Shown here piece by piece: positions 25,055 to 34,646 of a stretch of DNA of 64,000 nucleotides. The stretch is from an uncultured bacterium (lineage in GTDB: Bacteria; Verrucomicrobiota; Kiritimatiellia; CAIKKV01; CAIJXV01), in contig CAIJXV010000103.1 in the NCBI GenBank assembly GCA_903824675.1, positions 1 through 64,000 of the forward strand, given 5' to 3'. The stretch's first letter is position 1. The number at the start of each line of letters is the position of its first letter. The notes beneath the pieces were generated by a model. That model saw only the letters and a list, made by a program, of their open reading frames with translations. It was not told the DNA's origin and searched no databases. Both the position numbers and the translations under genes were made by a program.

Positions 25055-26692
25055 TTACCGGCAATATACCGCTGAAGCGGGTCGACCCGGCCCCTCCCCG
25101 CTCGAATATACAAAAAAATACTCCCGGTCCAACTGGGCCCGCACGATCCGATGCACCTTGGGGGGCAATGTTCCCGCGTATAAAACAGTATCTGCCGGAA
25201 GCTCAGCCTTCCACGGCTCACCCGGCGCTATCCCTTTTTGGGAACTGAACCCGCGCTGAAGCCAGTCATATTGCACGGCGCGCCGCAAATCGATATTCCC
25301 GTCCTGCGTCCAATATGCGTCCAGCAGTCGATACCGATTTTCCAGGCTCGGGCAATGATAAACCACCGCTTCCCGCTCCAGGAATTTGAGCAATTTAGGC
25401 CAAAATAACGAATCCCCGGCAACCGCCTGTCGGACTAAAGGCCGAAACGATTCGACATTGTAAAACCAATCGACCAGACGCGACAGACGTTGGGCCTGAA
25501 GAAGATGCGAGGGGGTCATGGTGCGGGTTTGCAGAACCTCATAGGGCGGATCCGCCGCCGCCTGAATGCCCCAGGTCTCCCGCTGGCGTTCCAATTCGGT
25601 CCCCGGCAGGACCTTTAATATTTCCATCTGAATTTCCAAGGGCCCGATTTGGGTCAATTCATTCAAATCCCGAAGCACCTCATCCCACCCCACGCCCGGC
25701 AACCCGGAGACCAAATCGAGGTGTAAATCAATGGTCTTCACGGATGACAAGAGCGCCAAGCCCCGACGCATTTCCGCCGCCGTCCCCCGACGCCCGAGCA
25801 AATCCAGCGTTTCCGGCTGGAAGGTCTGCACCCCCACTTCCAAAAAAAGATGGCGGGGCGGGGCGAGTTTCAAGGTCTCTATCAATTCCGGCGTCACGCG
25901 GGCCGGATCTATTTCGAGGTGGAAGAAGAGTTCGGAAAAGTCCTGACGAAACATCGTCAGTAGTTCCACCGCACGTTTCGGGGGATCGTTGAAGGTCCGA
26001 TCCACCAGTCGAATTTGTCGGATTCCCTGCCGGCGGATCAGCTCCAAATCGGAACGCACTCGGTCCAGGCTGTAAAACCGAACACCCCGCTGGCTCCCGC
26101 TCGTGCAAAACGCACAGGTATTGGCACATCCCCGGGAAGTTTCCAATTGAATGAAGGGTTTTGAAAATCCCGAAAGTTCATCGGCATAGGGGGAGGGAAT
26201 CCGGTCCAGCGAGGGAATGGGGTCTGCCCACCCGCCATCGTGATAAACACCGGAGGATAAAAAACATAAGCCGGGGATATCGTTCCACAAAGACCGATCC
26301 CGAAAGACCCCGACAAACCGTGCCAACGCGCTTTCCCCTTCACCCCGAACCACCGCATCCACGGCGGGTTCCCGACGAACCAGCGATTCATTGGCACCGG
26401 AAAACTCAGGGCCGCCGGCTAGGATGACACAGTCGGGCCGACAGATCTTGATCCGGCGCAAGAGGGCATACACCGGAACGGCATTGAACAAATAAACCGA
26501 CACCGCCAGCAAATCCGGCTGGGCATCCAGGATCCGCCCCAACAGGGCATGGGAATCTTCCGCCGGAGTCGCTTCGATGGTCTGCCAGTGAAACGGCGTT
26601 TTATCCGTCGGAAGGCTTGCTTTTAGAAACCACCCCGCCAGCATCGTATGGGCATAGGAGGCATTGATCGCCAGATACACTAATTTCGGCAT
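25055..26692 (-). CDS. B12-binding-domain radical SAM protein, DUF4080 type
   Basis: 545 residues. N-terminal cobalamin-binding Rossmann domain about 1-140 (ISPL-type strands, VILAGGPEFSG, VVRGEGE), radical SAM domain about 175-400 with ETSRGCANTCAFC (CxxxCxxC for the 4Fe-4S cluster), EVGVQTFQPETL and DLVSGLPG, and a C-terminal DUF4080-like region about 400-545. Such enzymes do methylations or rearrangements by radical chemistry; the substrate is unknown. It ends 115 bp before the exporter genes and starts 1 bp after a GT2 gene, so it probably modifies the glycan, its lipid or a linked protein. Confidence 0.88.
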   Translation of the reverse strand: MPKLVYLAINASYAHTMLAGWFLKASLPTDKTPFHWQTIEATPAEDSHALLGRILDAQPDLLAVSVYLFNAVPVYALLRRIKICRPDCVILAGGPEFSGANESLVRREPAVDAVVRGEGESALARFVGVFRDRSLWNDIPGLCFLSSGVYHDGGWADPIPSLDRIPSPYADELSGFSKPFIQLETSRGCANTCAFCTSGSQRGVRFYSLDRVRSDLELIRRQGIRQIRLVDRTFNDPPKRAVELLTMFRQDFSELFFHLEIDPARVTPELIETLKLAPPRHLFLEVGVQTFQPETLDLLGRRGTAAEMRRGLALLSSVKTIDLHLDLVSGLPGVGWDEVLRDLNELTQIGPLEIQMEILKVLPGTELERQRETWGIQAAADPPYEVLQTRTMTPSHLLQAQRLSRLVDWFYNVESFRPLVRQAVAGDSLFWPKLLKFLEREAVVYHCPSLENRYRLLDAYWTQDGNIDLRRAVQYDWLQRGFSSQKGIAPGEPWKAELPADTVLYAGTLPPKVHRIVRAQLDREYFFVYSSGEGPGRPASAVYCR

Positions 26693-26693
26693 A

Positions 26694-27629
26694 TCAGGGA
26701 CCTTGCCTTTTATTCCAATAGGCTTTATGCAAACTCAAGGCTCGGCAGACCCGCGGGGGCAGGCAGGGTTCGGCAAAAGCACAGAGGGTGGCGACCACCC
26801 GGACCAGAGTCAGTGCCGCATAACGCGGAAAAAAACCGGGGTGATCACGGAGCAGGGTCCACGCTTCCTGCCGCAGGTAAGATCGCCCCAGTCGGGAGCT
26901 GGTTCCCAGTCCAAAATTCCGACCAAAAACCTGCCGTAACGCCACAATGCTGTCAAAATACCGCTGAAAATAGTGCCGCATCGAGTAGGTATGGGAATGG
27001 ATCACCTGTGCGGCCGGGGCATAGGCCACAGCATATCCCTTGCGCAGAACATCGCGCGAAAACTGTTGGTCTTCGCACATCAACAAGGCTTCGTCAAACG
27101 GATTTTCCAGCAGAACAGACCGCCGAACCGCCGCATTGACATTGGAAAAAAAAGCTTCTTCGTAACCGATCGGGGTTCCTGCAGAATACCGACGGGTTTG
27201 CATTTCCCCCGCTGGAAAACGATAGGACAAGAAAAGGCGTTCCAACGGAGTCGCCTCTGGCCGGGGCAATTGCCGGCCATACACGCCCGCCACCTGTGGG
27301 TCCCCGAACGGCACCGTCAGCTGATCCAGCCAGGCGTCATCCGCCGGTTCGGCATCCTGGGTCATTAAAACCACCACATCGCCCTGGGCCACCCGCGCCC
27401 CGAGATTTCGAGCGCCACCGTGACTGAAGGGCGAGATGGTCGTTGTCCGAAAGCCCAATCGTCGGGCCACCGCCACGGTATCATCCGTGGACCCGGAATC
27501 GACCAACACCACTTCCATCGGCGGGGCGGGCTTTTGGGCTTGAAACCATCGGGCCAGCAAGGGCAGGCGTTCCGCCGTGTTTAACACGGGAATGACAATC
27601 GACACGGTTAAACCGGCGGTTGATGGCAC
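26694..27629 (-). CDS. Family 2 glycosyltransferase
   Basis: 311 residues. VSIVIPVLNTAERLP, VVLVDSGSTDDT, GGARNLGARVAQGDVVVLMTQDAEP (DxD position TQDAE), NVNAAVRRSVLLENPFDE and MCEDQQFSRDVL, as in rhamnosyltransferase-like GT2s. The start is a GTG at 27629, 10 bases after the preceding stop and with AGGAT overlapping it; the open frame extends to 27794 but that N-terminus is a basic, atypical readthrough of the overlapping upstream gene. Confidence 0.87.
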   Translation of the reverse strand: MPSTAGLTVSIVIPVLNTAERLPLLARWFQAQKPAPPMEVVLVDSGSTDDTVAVARRLGFRTTTISPFSHGGARNLGARVAQGDVVVLMTQDAEPADDAWLDQLTVPFGDPQVAGVYGRQLPRPEATPLERLFLSYRFPAGEMQTRRYSAGTPIGYEEAFFSNVNAAVRRSVLLENPFDEALLMCEDQQFSRDVLRKGYAVAYAPAAQVIHSHTYSMRHYFQRYFDSIVALRQVFGRNFGLGTSSRLGRSYLRQEAWTLLRDHPGFFPRYAALTLVRVVATLCAFAEPCLPPRVCRALSLHKAYWNKRQGP

Positions 27630-27639
27630 AGGCGAAATC

Positions 27640-28473
27640 CTATTGACCCATCTGGGGATGCATGCGGATAAAATCTTCAAACGTGGTCGGATTGGTCGAA
27701 ATGGTTGGCTTCGGCATACCCGCTTCCTTGGCCATCTGCTCAAGCGCGGCTTCCATTCCCTGCCCTTTAACTGCATCAGCGCGGGCTTTTTCAATGAGTT
27801 CCGGATGATCCTTCATGGCCGCTTCGATTCCGGGGCCTAACCCCGTTACGGCTGACGTCTGGATGTTCGCTTCCAATTCCGGATGTGCTTTCAAGAAGGA
27901 CTCAATCCCCTCCCCCATCCCTTGGGCGGGTGGCTGGTTGGTGGGGAAATCATAACGGGCCCCTTCGGAAGCCTGCAAATCGGGATGCTCTGCCAGGAAA
28001 TCTTCAAGGGTTTTGATTTTCCCGGAGGCCATTTCTCCGGGTGGAGGATGGATCGCGGTGGACCCCGTGGTCGCCGCAGTGGGCGCGGGCGCCATCACGA
28101 CATGGGCGGTGAGATCATCCTTCAAACTCAAGCCGTACCGGGCCATTCCCTTGCGCAGAACAACCCGCTCCGATTGATAATCCATGGCCTCCAACACAAA
28201 TCCAAAGAAAGGATCCCCCTGCGCGACCAGATAGGCCTTGCCGGTGGTCGAATCGACAAAACCGACTCGGAACTTCTTCTCCCCATCAATCAAGGCTGAA
28301 ACCCGGAATCGATCCAGAAACGCCGCGTCGGGACCGCCGGTGGCCTGGGGTAACATCGCGCGTTCCGCTGGTTTCTGCGGGGGAACACGGGTTTCCGCCG
28401 TCTGCCCCACCGGGATGAATATTACTCCGGCCCACAATCCACCCACCATAACCGCCCATTTGATTATGCGCAT
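27640..28473 (-). CDS. Secreted protein with HPEL-type short repeats
   Basis: Not recognised. 277 residues with a signal peptide (IIKWAVMVGGLWAGVIFIPVGQTAE). A middle region (about 50-120) is beta-rich (FRVSALIDGEKKFRVGFVDS). The C-terminal ~120 residues hold repeats of one pattern: EDFLAEHPDLQ, ESFLKAHPELE, EAAMKDHPELIE and EDFIRMHPQMG, three of them preceded by Gly-rich or Pro-rich linkers with GIE. GGAG precedes the ATG. It lies 23 bp after the secreted VCBS gene and ahead of the GT2 gene, so it may work at the surface with the glycan. Confidence 0.75.
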   Translation of the reverse strand: MRIIKWAVMVGGLWAGVIFIPVGQTAETRVPPQKPAERAMLPQATGGPDAAFLDRFRVSALIDGEKKFRVGFVDSTTGKAYLVAQGDPFFGFVLEAMDYQSERVVLRKGMARYGLSLKDDLTAHVVMAPAPTAATTGSTAIHPPPGEMASGKIKTLEDFLAEHPDLQASEGARYDFPTNQPPAQGMGEGIESFLKAHPELEANIQTSAVTGLGPGIEAAMKDHPELIEKARADAVKGQGMEAALEQMAKEAGMPKPTISTNPTTFEDFIRMHPQMGQ

Positions 28474-28496
28474 CTCCTGAAACTCCTCAATTCAAT

Positions 28497-31376
28497 CTAT
28501 TTCCCACGACTGCCCAAAGGGATGGCTCCCGGGAATCCCCATTGGTAACCATAGGCTAAATCAAAACCCCGCCCCGTTGACCAGATATACCATTTGCTCG
28601 CATTTTTATCGAATACGGCAATATCCTGAAATCCATCGCCATCATAATCGCCTGGAGTTGGGATCATGGATGACGTCCCGTATTGAACCGACGACAACAA
28701 GGTTTGATCGTTTTGCGACGAGCGACTAAACCACCGTCCGGAAGAGGCATCGTAAATCGTCAAATCGTCAAATCCATCGTGATTAAAATCGCCCTGTACC
28801 GGTATCACTCCCGCCCACCCCCAATTGAAAGCCCAGCGCAACAACTTGCCGTGTTTGCGAATATTCCATTGGGCTTTGCCCGGATCAAACAGAGCCAGTT
28901 CCGTTTCGCCATCCCCATCATAATCCCCGGGAACCGGACGCATGCCCGCACTCCCCCAAGCCGCATTGGACATGAGCGATATATTACGAAACAGGGAATA
29001 GACATGCCAACGGTTACGGGCAGCATCGAAAACGGCCAGATCCGAGGCTCCATCGCCATCATAATCCCCGGCCACCGCCTGAACCCCTGAATACCCCCAG
29101 TTCACGGCATTGGCCAAAACCGTTCCCCCCAATGTGCGGACATACCAATTTCCCGTGGCCGGATCGAAGACGGCCAGATCGGCCCGTCCATCCCGATTGT
29201 AATCTCCAGGCACCGCCGTGGTTCCAGGGAAACCCCAATTAACCCCATCCGCCAGTACCGTCCCGGACAAGGTCTGAATATACCATTTGCCGCTGGCGGA
29301 ATGATAGACCGCCAAATCATTGGTGTGATCGCCATTGTAATCGCCAGGCACCGGTATGCATCCCGCAAAGCCCCAATTCATCTCCCACGCCAGAATCTCA
29401 CCGGTTAACTGCTTGATATACCAATTTCCGGTGGCCGGGTTGAACACCGCCAGATCATTGGTGTGATCGCCGTTATAGTCGCCCGGTACGGCGACCGTTC
29501 CCCGGAACCCCCATTCCACGGGAAAAGCCAGAACCGTGCCGGCCAGGGTACGAATATACCATTTGCCCGCCGCTGAATCGTAAGTCACCAGATCGTCCGC
29601 CCCATCCCCATTATAATCCCCGGCCAGGGTTGCTGCCGTTGGCCAGCCCCACCCTACTCCGTCCGCCAAAACCAGATCCAGTTCCTTGATATACCAATTG
29701 CCGTTCGCAGGATCAAAAATCGCCAAATCGTCACGTCCATCCCCGTTGAAATCGCCGGGAACCGCCTTGGATCCGGGGAATCCCCAATTCAATTCGGTGC
29801 CCAGTTTTTTTCCGGTTTTCAATGAGATGGCATACCAATCGCCTGCGTTCTCGGAATACACCATTAAATCGGCCGACCCATCGCCATCATAATCTCCCGG
29901 AACGGGAAGCATGCCCGATGACCCCCATTGGAAGGGATTGGCCAACGCCTGGTTTTTGGCCAGCGACCAAATGAACCAGTTCCCGGTTCCCGGATGAAAA
30001 ACGCCCAGATCCGCAACGCCATCCCCGTCATAATCCGAAGGCACCGGCAAAGTCGCGGACCAGCCCCAATTGTGATCCCAGAGCAGCGTGGTATCATTGC
30101 TCAGGTTCTTGACGTACCAATTGGCGGTATTGGGGTCAAATATCCCCAAATCATCCCGCCCATCACCATTGTAATCACCCGCGACCGTCAGACAGGGGGT
30201 TCCGCCAGACATCAACAATTTGCGATATTTTATTCCGCGATTGCTGTACACGATGTGCAGATTGCCACGGGGATCGGTGCAAATGGAACTCAAATTTCCG
30301 GCACTGATGTCCCATTCGGTTCCGGGCACACCGGCGGCGGAAATATACCGTAGCTTCACGCGGCCCCCGCGAACCCAGGTAATAAAAACCCCGCCGTTTT
30401 TAGCGGGTGCCAATTGCGGCGCAAACCGGCGCATCCCGCACGACCCCGCCGGATCCACCGACAAGATGGCCGTCGATGGGAAAACCATGGCCGACCCATT
30501 CCAGATATTCATGGCCACGCCGGCCGTCCCGCTGATTTTACCCCCAATCGAAAAATCCGTCGTCATATACGCGATTTGTGGATTGATCGTATCCGATACG
30601 CAATCCACATAAGTCCCGTCATCTTCCATCGTCGTGTAAGGGGAATAGGAAGCCCACGTCACCCGGGGCAGCCCCAAGGCCTGTCGGATTGAATTTTGAT
30701 ACTGGTCGGGTTCTGCGGCGCTGTAGCCCCCGATCGCCAGATGCCAGACCCCGCGGGTGGATCGATCGGCATGGGACACGTTGCCCGCCTTGGAAATCCA
30801 GAATCCTTTCTTCTCGCCATCCGCTCCGGCATACATGGCGCCACTGCCCACCTCCGTCACCCGGCTGGGTTCAGTGGCCGAATACCGCACTTTCTTCCAG
30901 CGGCCCCGGGCGCTCATTAACACGCTGTCCAAGGGGGCACCGGGATCGATCGATAAATTACCCGAATCCCAGGCACCCTGAATCCGTTGGTCTGAAAAAA
31001 ATGCAGTCGATGGCGTCGTGCTCATGTTTTCCCGTACAATCAACCCCAGCCCCGATACCAGAATGCCCGAAACCCAGGCGCGATCCGCCGAATCGATCTC
31101 GAGATGTGGGTTGTAATATTGCTTATACCCCAGGGTACCTGCATCAAACGAGGACGCCGCCCAAGTCCCGCCGATTTTATCGTAAAAATAGGCGAAGGTT
31201 CCTCCATCGCAAACGATATGCGGCTGGTTCAGGCTGTCCACCGCAACCGACGACAACCGACCACTCCCTCCGGCCGATTCCTCCGTCCCAATCGACAATA
31301 ATTCCGGCCCCTGTGCCCAGAGCCGACTTCCACTGATTAATAAACCGACAATCGCTAGGCTTAGTGCTTTGTTCAT
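28497..31376 (-). CDS. Secreted VCBS/FG-GAP repeat protein (paralogue 1)
   Basis: 959 residues with a signal peptide (ALSLAIVGLLISGSRLWA). Residues about 20-385 form a BNR-like beta-propeller domain (GSGRLSSVAVDS, HIVCDGG, GRWKKVRYS, GEKKGFWISKAG). Residues about 385-955 are 12 repeats of ~47 residues (VPGDYNGDG..DLAVFDP..GNWYIR..G..WGF) with calcium-binding DxDxDG loops. About half-identical by eye to the protein at 31464 over its full length, so a duplication. First gene of the long minus-strand glycan operon. The role is probably adhesive or structural at the cell surface. Confidence 0.87.
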   Translation of the reverse strand: MNKALSLAIVGLLISGSRLWAQGPELLSIGTEESAGGSGRLSSVAVDSLNQPHIVCDGGTFAYFYDKIGGTWAASSFDAGTLGYKQYYNPHLEIDSADRAWVSGILVSGLGLIVRENMSTTPSTAFFSDQRIQGAWDSGNLSIDPGAPLDSVLMSARGRWKKVRYSATEPSRVTEVGSGAMYAGADGEKKGFWISKAGNVSHADRSTRGVWHLAIGGYSAAEPDQYQNSIRQALGLPRVTWASYSPYTTMEDDGTYVDCVSDTINPQIAYMTTDFSIGGKISGTAGVAMNIWNGSAMVFPSTAILSVDPAGSCGMRRFAPQLAPAKNGGVFITWVRGGRVKLRYISAAGVPGTEWDISAGNLSSICTDPRGNLHIVYSNRGIKYRKLLMSGGTPCLTVAGDYNGDGRDDLGIFDPNTANWYVKNLSNDTTLLWDHNWGWSATLPVPSDYDGDGVADLGVFHPGTGNWFIWSLAKNQALANPFQWGSSGMLPVPGDYDGDGSADLMVYSENAGDWYAISLKTGKKLGTELNWGFPGSKAVPGDFNGDGRDDLAIFDPANGNWYIKELDLVLADGVGWGWPTAATLAGDYNGDGADDLVTYDSAAGKWYIRTLAGTVLAFPVEWGFRGTVAVPGDYNGDHTNDLAVFNPATGNWYIKQLTGEILAWEMNWGFAGCIPVPGDYNGDHTNDLAVYHSASGKWYIQTLSGTVLADGVNWGFPGTTAVPGDYNRDGRADLAVFDPATGNWYVRTLGGTVLANAVNWGYSGVQAVAGDYDGDGASDLAVFDAARNRWHVYSLFRNISLMSNAAWGSAGMRPVPGDYDGDGETELALFDPGKAQWNIRKHGKLLRWAFNWGWAGVIPVQGDFNHDGFDDLTIYDASSGRWFSRSSQNDQTLLSSVQYGTSSMIPTPGDYDGDGFQDIAVFDKNASKWYIWSTGRGFDLAYGYQWGFPGAIPLGSRGK

Positions 31377-31390
31377 CGATTTCCTTTGGT

Positions 31391-31427
31391 GTAATAATAA
31401 AAAGGCCGGAGGTTTCCCTCCGGCCTT
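31391..31427 (-). terminator. Rho-independent terminator after the gene at 31464-34382
   Basis: Perfect 11-bp stem AAGGCCGGAGG/CCTCCGGCCTT with a GAAA tetraloop on the minus strand (31427-31402), followed by TTTATTATTA. It separates the two VCBS paralogues transcriptionally. Confidence 0.9.
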
Positions 31428-31428
31428 A

Positions 31429-31458
31429 TTTATATCATATCAATCGACGGCTTCGCAA
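31429..31458 (-). promoter_or_regulatory. Candidate promoter for the gene at 28497-31376
   Basis: Minus strand -35 TTGCGA (31458-31453), 18 bp, -10 TATAAA (31434-31429). The predicted start site falls inside the first arm of the terminator at 31402-31427, so the new transcript could not form the full hairpin while readthrough from upstream could. Confidence 0.45.
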
Positions 31459-31463
31459 ACTTC

Positions 31464-34382
31464 TTAGTTGGCCGCGCCGATCGGCATAAAGCCGGCACCA
31501 CCCCAATTACGACCAAATTCAAGAATGGTCGCAGGCGCCGTCAGGGACTTCAGGTACCAGTCGCCAACCGTTTGATCAAAAAACATCTGATCGGTCAGGC
31601 CATCCCCGTCATAATCACCGGAAACGGGCGTCACACCACTCCAGCCCCAGGCATTCCCATTCGCCAGAACAGTCCCGCCTAAGGTCCGGATATACCACAA
31701 ACCATTCCCGCGATTAAACGCCGTCAGATCCGATCCGCCGCCGTTGAAATCGCCGGGGACCAATACCGCCCCATTCCACCCCCATTGAGTTCCGGAGGCT
31801 AATACCGTCCCGCTCATGGTCTGGATATACCAGAGTCCACTGTTGGGATAAAATACCGCCAGATCGTTGGTGCCGTCGTTATTGTAGTCGCCCGAAACCG
31901 GAACGACTTGATTCCATCCCCACTGGCGGGCCCACGCCAACTGTGTTCCGCTCAACGTCCGAATATACCATTTGCCCGTGGCCGGATCAAACAACGCCTC
32001 GTCACTCAAGCCATCGCCATTGTAGTCGCCCGGAACCGGCACCGCACCATTCCAGCCCCATTGAGTTCCTCCGGCCGCCAACACCGTTCCGCCCAAGGTC
32101 CGCACATACCAGCGACCCGTAGGGGGATTGTAAACGGCCAAATCATTGACCTGATCGCCATCGTAGTCGCCCGGAACCGGTTTGCAGCCTGCAAATCCCC
32201 AATTGCTATTCCAAGCCAGCGTCTGTCCGGACAAACTCCTGATGTACCAATTGCCCGAGGTGGTATCAAACAAGGCCAGATCATTCGTTTGATCGCCGTC
32301 GTAGTCGCCCGGAACCGGCAGCGCGCCATTCCAGCCCCATCGCGGATAGTAGGTCGATTGGGGATCATCTTCGGATTTCAGAATATACCAATTGCCGTTG
32401 GCCGAATTAAAAACGGCCAGATCCACATTGGTATCCCCATTAAAATCACCGCGAACCGGAGTTCCACCCGGGAAGCCCCATTGACGGACAAACGCCGGAC
32501 TCGTCCCGACCAGCGACCGGTAAATCAACACATTCCGCGTCGCGTCATAGACGGCTAAATCCGCGCTTCCATCGCCGTTAAAGTCAGCGGGAATCGGCTT
32601 GGATCCCGTCGGTCCAAATTCGAGATTCCACGCCAGTTTACTCCCCAAGTTGGTGCCATCCAGGATATACCACTTAGCGCTGGCGCCGTCGAAAACCGCC
32701 AAATCCGCCGTTCCATCGCCATTGTAATCGGCCGGCACCGGCGTCATCGTGGCCGTTCCCAATTGTTGGCCATTCACCAACACGGAACCGCTGATCAAAT
32801 CCTTCGCAAACCAGGTCCCATTGGCCGGGACATACATCCCGAGATCATCCCGGGTGTCCCCGTTGAAATCGCCAACCACCGGAATGGCGCCCTGTAAATT
32901 GGCGCTAAATTGGGTCGGAGAATTGGGCAGGGCCGCGGCTGTTAAAGCATTCTGAATGTGCCAGACGTTCAAAACCGGATCGAACACCACCAGATCGGCC
33001 TTGCCATCGCCATCGAAATCTCCCGATAACGGCGCACCCCCAACCGGTCCGAATACCCGCCCATCCACAATTCGGTTGGTGCTCGCGACCTGCTGGATAT
33101 ACCACTGGCTATTCGCCGGATTGAACACCGCCAGATCGTCGATCCCATCCCCATCATAATCGCCGGGCAAAGAGGACGCCGTAACCGAGCCGGACATCGT
33201 CCACTTCTGATATTTCACGCCGCCGTTGACATAAGAAATATGCAGGTTCCCCTGCTTGTCGACGCAAATATTCGCATAGGTTCCGGCCGCCACATCCCAT
33301 TCATCACCCAGGGCGCCCGTCGGCGAAATCCAACGAACCTTGACCCGCCCACCCCGATGCCATACGGCGTAACAACCGCCATCCTTGGCCGGAGCCAACT
33401 GGGGCGAAAACCGGCGCAGGCCGCTGGTCCCGTTACCATCGATCTTCAACAAGCCCCCATTCGCATTGAAAACCATGCCGTTGCCGTTCCAGATGTTCAT
33501 GGAAACACCGGCCGAACTTCCCAGAATGCCGCCAGCGGTAAAATCGCAAATCATATATGCGGTTTCCGCTTCTTTGCTGTCAGAAACGCAATCCACATAA
33601 GTGCCGTCGTTTTGCATGGTGGAATACGCACCATAGGTGGCCCAGACGACCCGAGGAAGGCCCTTGGCATGCCGCATCGAATTCTGATATTCATCCGGAT
33701 AGGCTGAGTTATACCCACCGATGGCCAGATGCCAGACGTTCTGCTTCCGTCCCCCGGGATGTTGCACCGCACCGGCCTTGGAAACCCAGAATCCCTTTTT
33801 CTCGCCATCCTGCCCGGCATACATGCGCCCCATGCCGGCGTCCACAACGCGATTCCCCGATGACGCCGAATAAGCGACTTTCTTCCAATACCCATAGGCA
33901 CTCATCAGGACGCATTCGGTCGGATATTCGGGATCAATCGACAAATTTCCCGTATCCCAAGCTCCTTGTACCCGTTGATTGGAGAAATAAGGCCCAGTGG
34001 GATTCGCGGCCACGTTCTCACGCACAAACAAACCCAGTCCGGCCACCATGATGCCCGAGGACCAGGCGCGATCCGCCGAATCGATCTCCAAATGGGGGTT
34101 ATAATATTGACGGAATCCGTAGGACGCTATGTTCAAACTCTTCACACGCCACGGGGTTCCACCAATTCGGTCATACATATACAAAGAAGGTCCGCCATCG
34201 GCCATGATATGCGGTTGATTCTGCGAATCCGTCGCAATCGTGGTCAGCCGTCCACTCCCGCCTACGCTCTCCTCTGAGCCCCGAAACAGAACCTGCGGTG
34301 GATCAATCGCGTAAACGGATACTGCCAATAGGCCCAAAGCTGAACCGATCGCCCATGATTTTTGCAAAAAAGACTTCAACAT
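31464..34382 (-). CDS. Secreted VCBS/FG-GAP repeat protein (paralogue 2)
   Basis: 972 residues from ATG 34382, where AGGTG lies 7 bases ahead and a signal peptide begins (SFLQKSWAIGSALGLLAVSVYA). The same plan as its neighbour: propeller-like domain about 25-395 (GSGRLTTIATDSQ, YNPHLEIDSADRAW, GEKKGFWVSKAG) then 12 repeats of ~47 residues with DxDxDG loops. The upstream frame to 34481 is spacer. It is a monocistronic unit with its own promoter (34458-34486) and terminator (31391-31427), unlike its paralogue, so the two can be expressed independently. Confidence 0.87.
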   Translation of the reverse strand: MLKSFLQKSWAIGSALGLLAVSVYAIDPPQVLFRGSEESVGGSGRLTTIATDSQNQPHIMADGGPSLYMYDRIGGTPWRVKSLNIASYGFRQYYNPHLEIDSADRAWSSGIMVAGLGLFVRENVAANPTGPYFSNQRVQGAWDTGNLSIDPEYPTECVLMSAYGYWKKVAYSASSGNRVVDAGMGRMYAGQDGEKKGFWVSKAGAVQHPGGRKQNVWHLAIGGYNSAYPDEYQNSMRHAKGLPRVVWATYGAYSTMQNDGTYVDCVSDSKEAETAYMICDFTAGGILGSSAGVSMNIWNGNGMVFNANGGLLKIDGNGTSGLRRFSPQLAPAKDGGCYAVWHRGGRVKVRWISPTGALGDEWDVAAGTYANICVDKQGNLHISYVNGGVKYQKWTMSGSVTASSLPGDYDGDGIDDLAVFNPANSQWYIQQVASTNRIVDGRVFGPVGGAPLSGDFDGDGKADLVVFDPVLNVWHIQNALTAAALPNSPTQFSANLQGAIPVVGDFNGDTRDDLGMYVPANGTWFAKDLISGSVLVNGQQLGTATMTPVPADYNGDGTADLAVFDGASAKWYILDGTNLGSKLAWNLEFGPTGSKPIPADFNGDGSADLAVYDATRNVLIYRSLVGTSPAFVRQWGFPGGTPVRGDFNGDTNVDLAVFNSANGNWYILKSEDDPQSTYYPRWGWNGALPVPGDYDGDQTNDLALFDTTSGNWYIRSLSGQTLAWNSNWGFAGCKPVPGDYDGDQVNDLAVYNPPTGRWYVRTLGGTVLAAGGTQWGWNGAVPVPGDYNGDGLSDEALFDPATGKWYIRTLSGTQLAWARQWGWNQVVPVSGDYNNDGTNDLAVFYPNSGLWYIQTMSGTVLASGTQWGWNGAVLVPGDFNGGGSDLTAFNRGNGLWYIRTLGGTVLANGNAWGWSGVTPVSGDYDGDGLTDQMFFDQTVGDWYLKSLTAPATILEFGRNWGGAGFMPIGAAN

Positions 34383-34457
34383 GTTTTCACCTGCCCACGA
34401 ATAGGGTTTTATTAAACCGACCACTTTCAAGCCGACAAAGCCCTGAAATTGCGGTAT

Positions 34458-34486
34458 ATTGTGCTTTTTTAAAGACAACATGTCAA
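34458..34486 (-). promoter_or_regulatory. Sigma-70-type promoter for the gene at 31464-34382
   Basis: Minus strand perfect -35 TTGACA (34486-34481), 17-bp spacer, -10 CACAAT (34463-34458; 4 of 6). Start site about 70 bp before the ATG. Confidence 0.65.
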
Positions 34487-34646
34487 GCGATTTATCGGAT
34501 TTAGTGAGAATTACTATCCAAAGTCAGACGAAAAACCCGTCGACGACCAAAGTCTTCAAACCGGACGTCGACCGGATCGGGTGAATGCCGGGTTATCGGG
34601 AGCAGGTTTTCGCGACCGAATCGCCACCGGAATGACCCGCCGTCTT

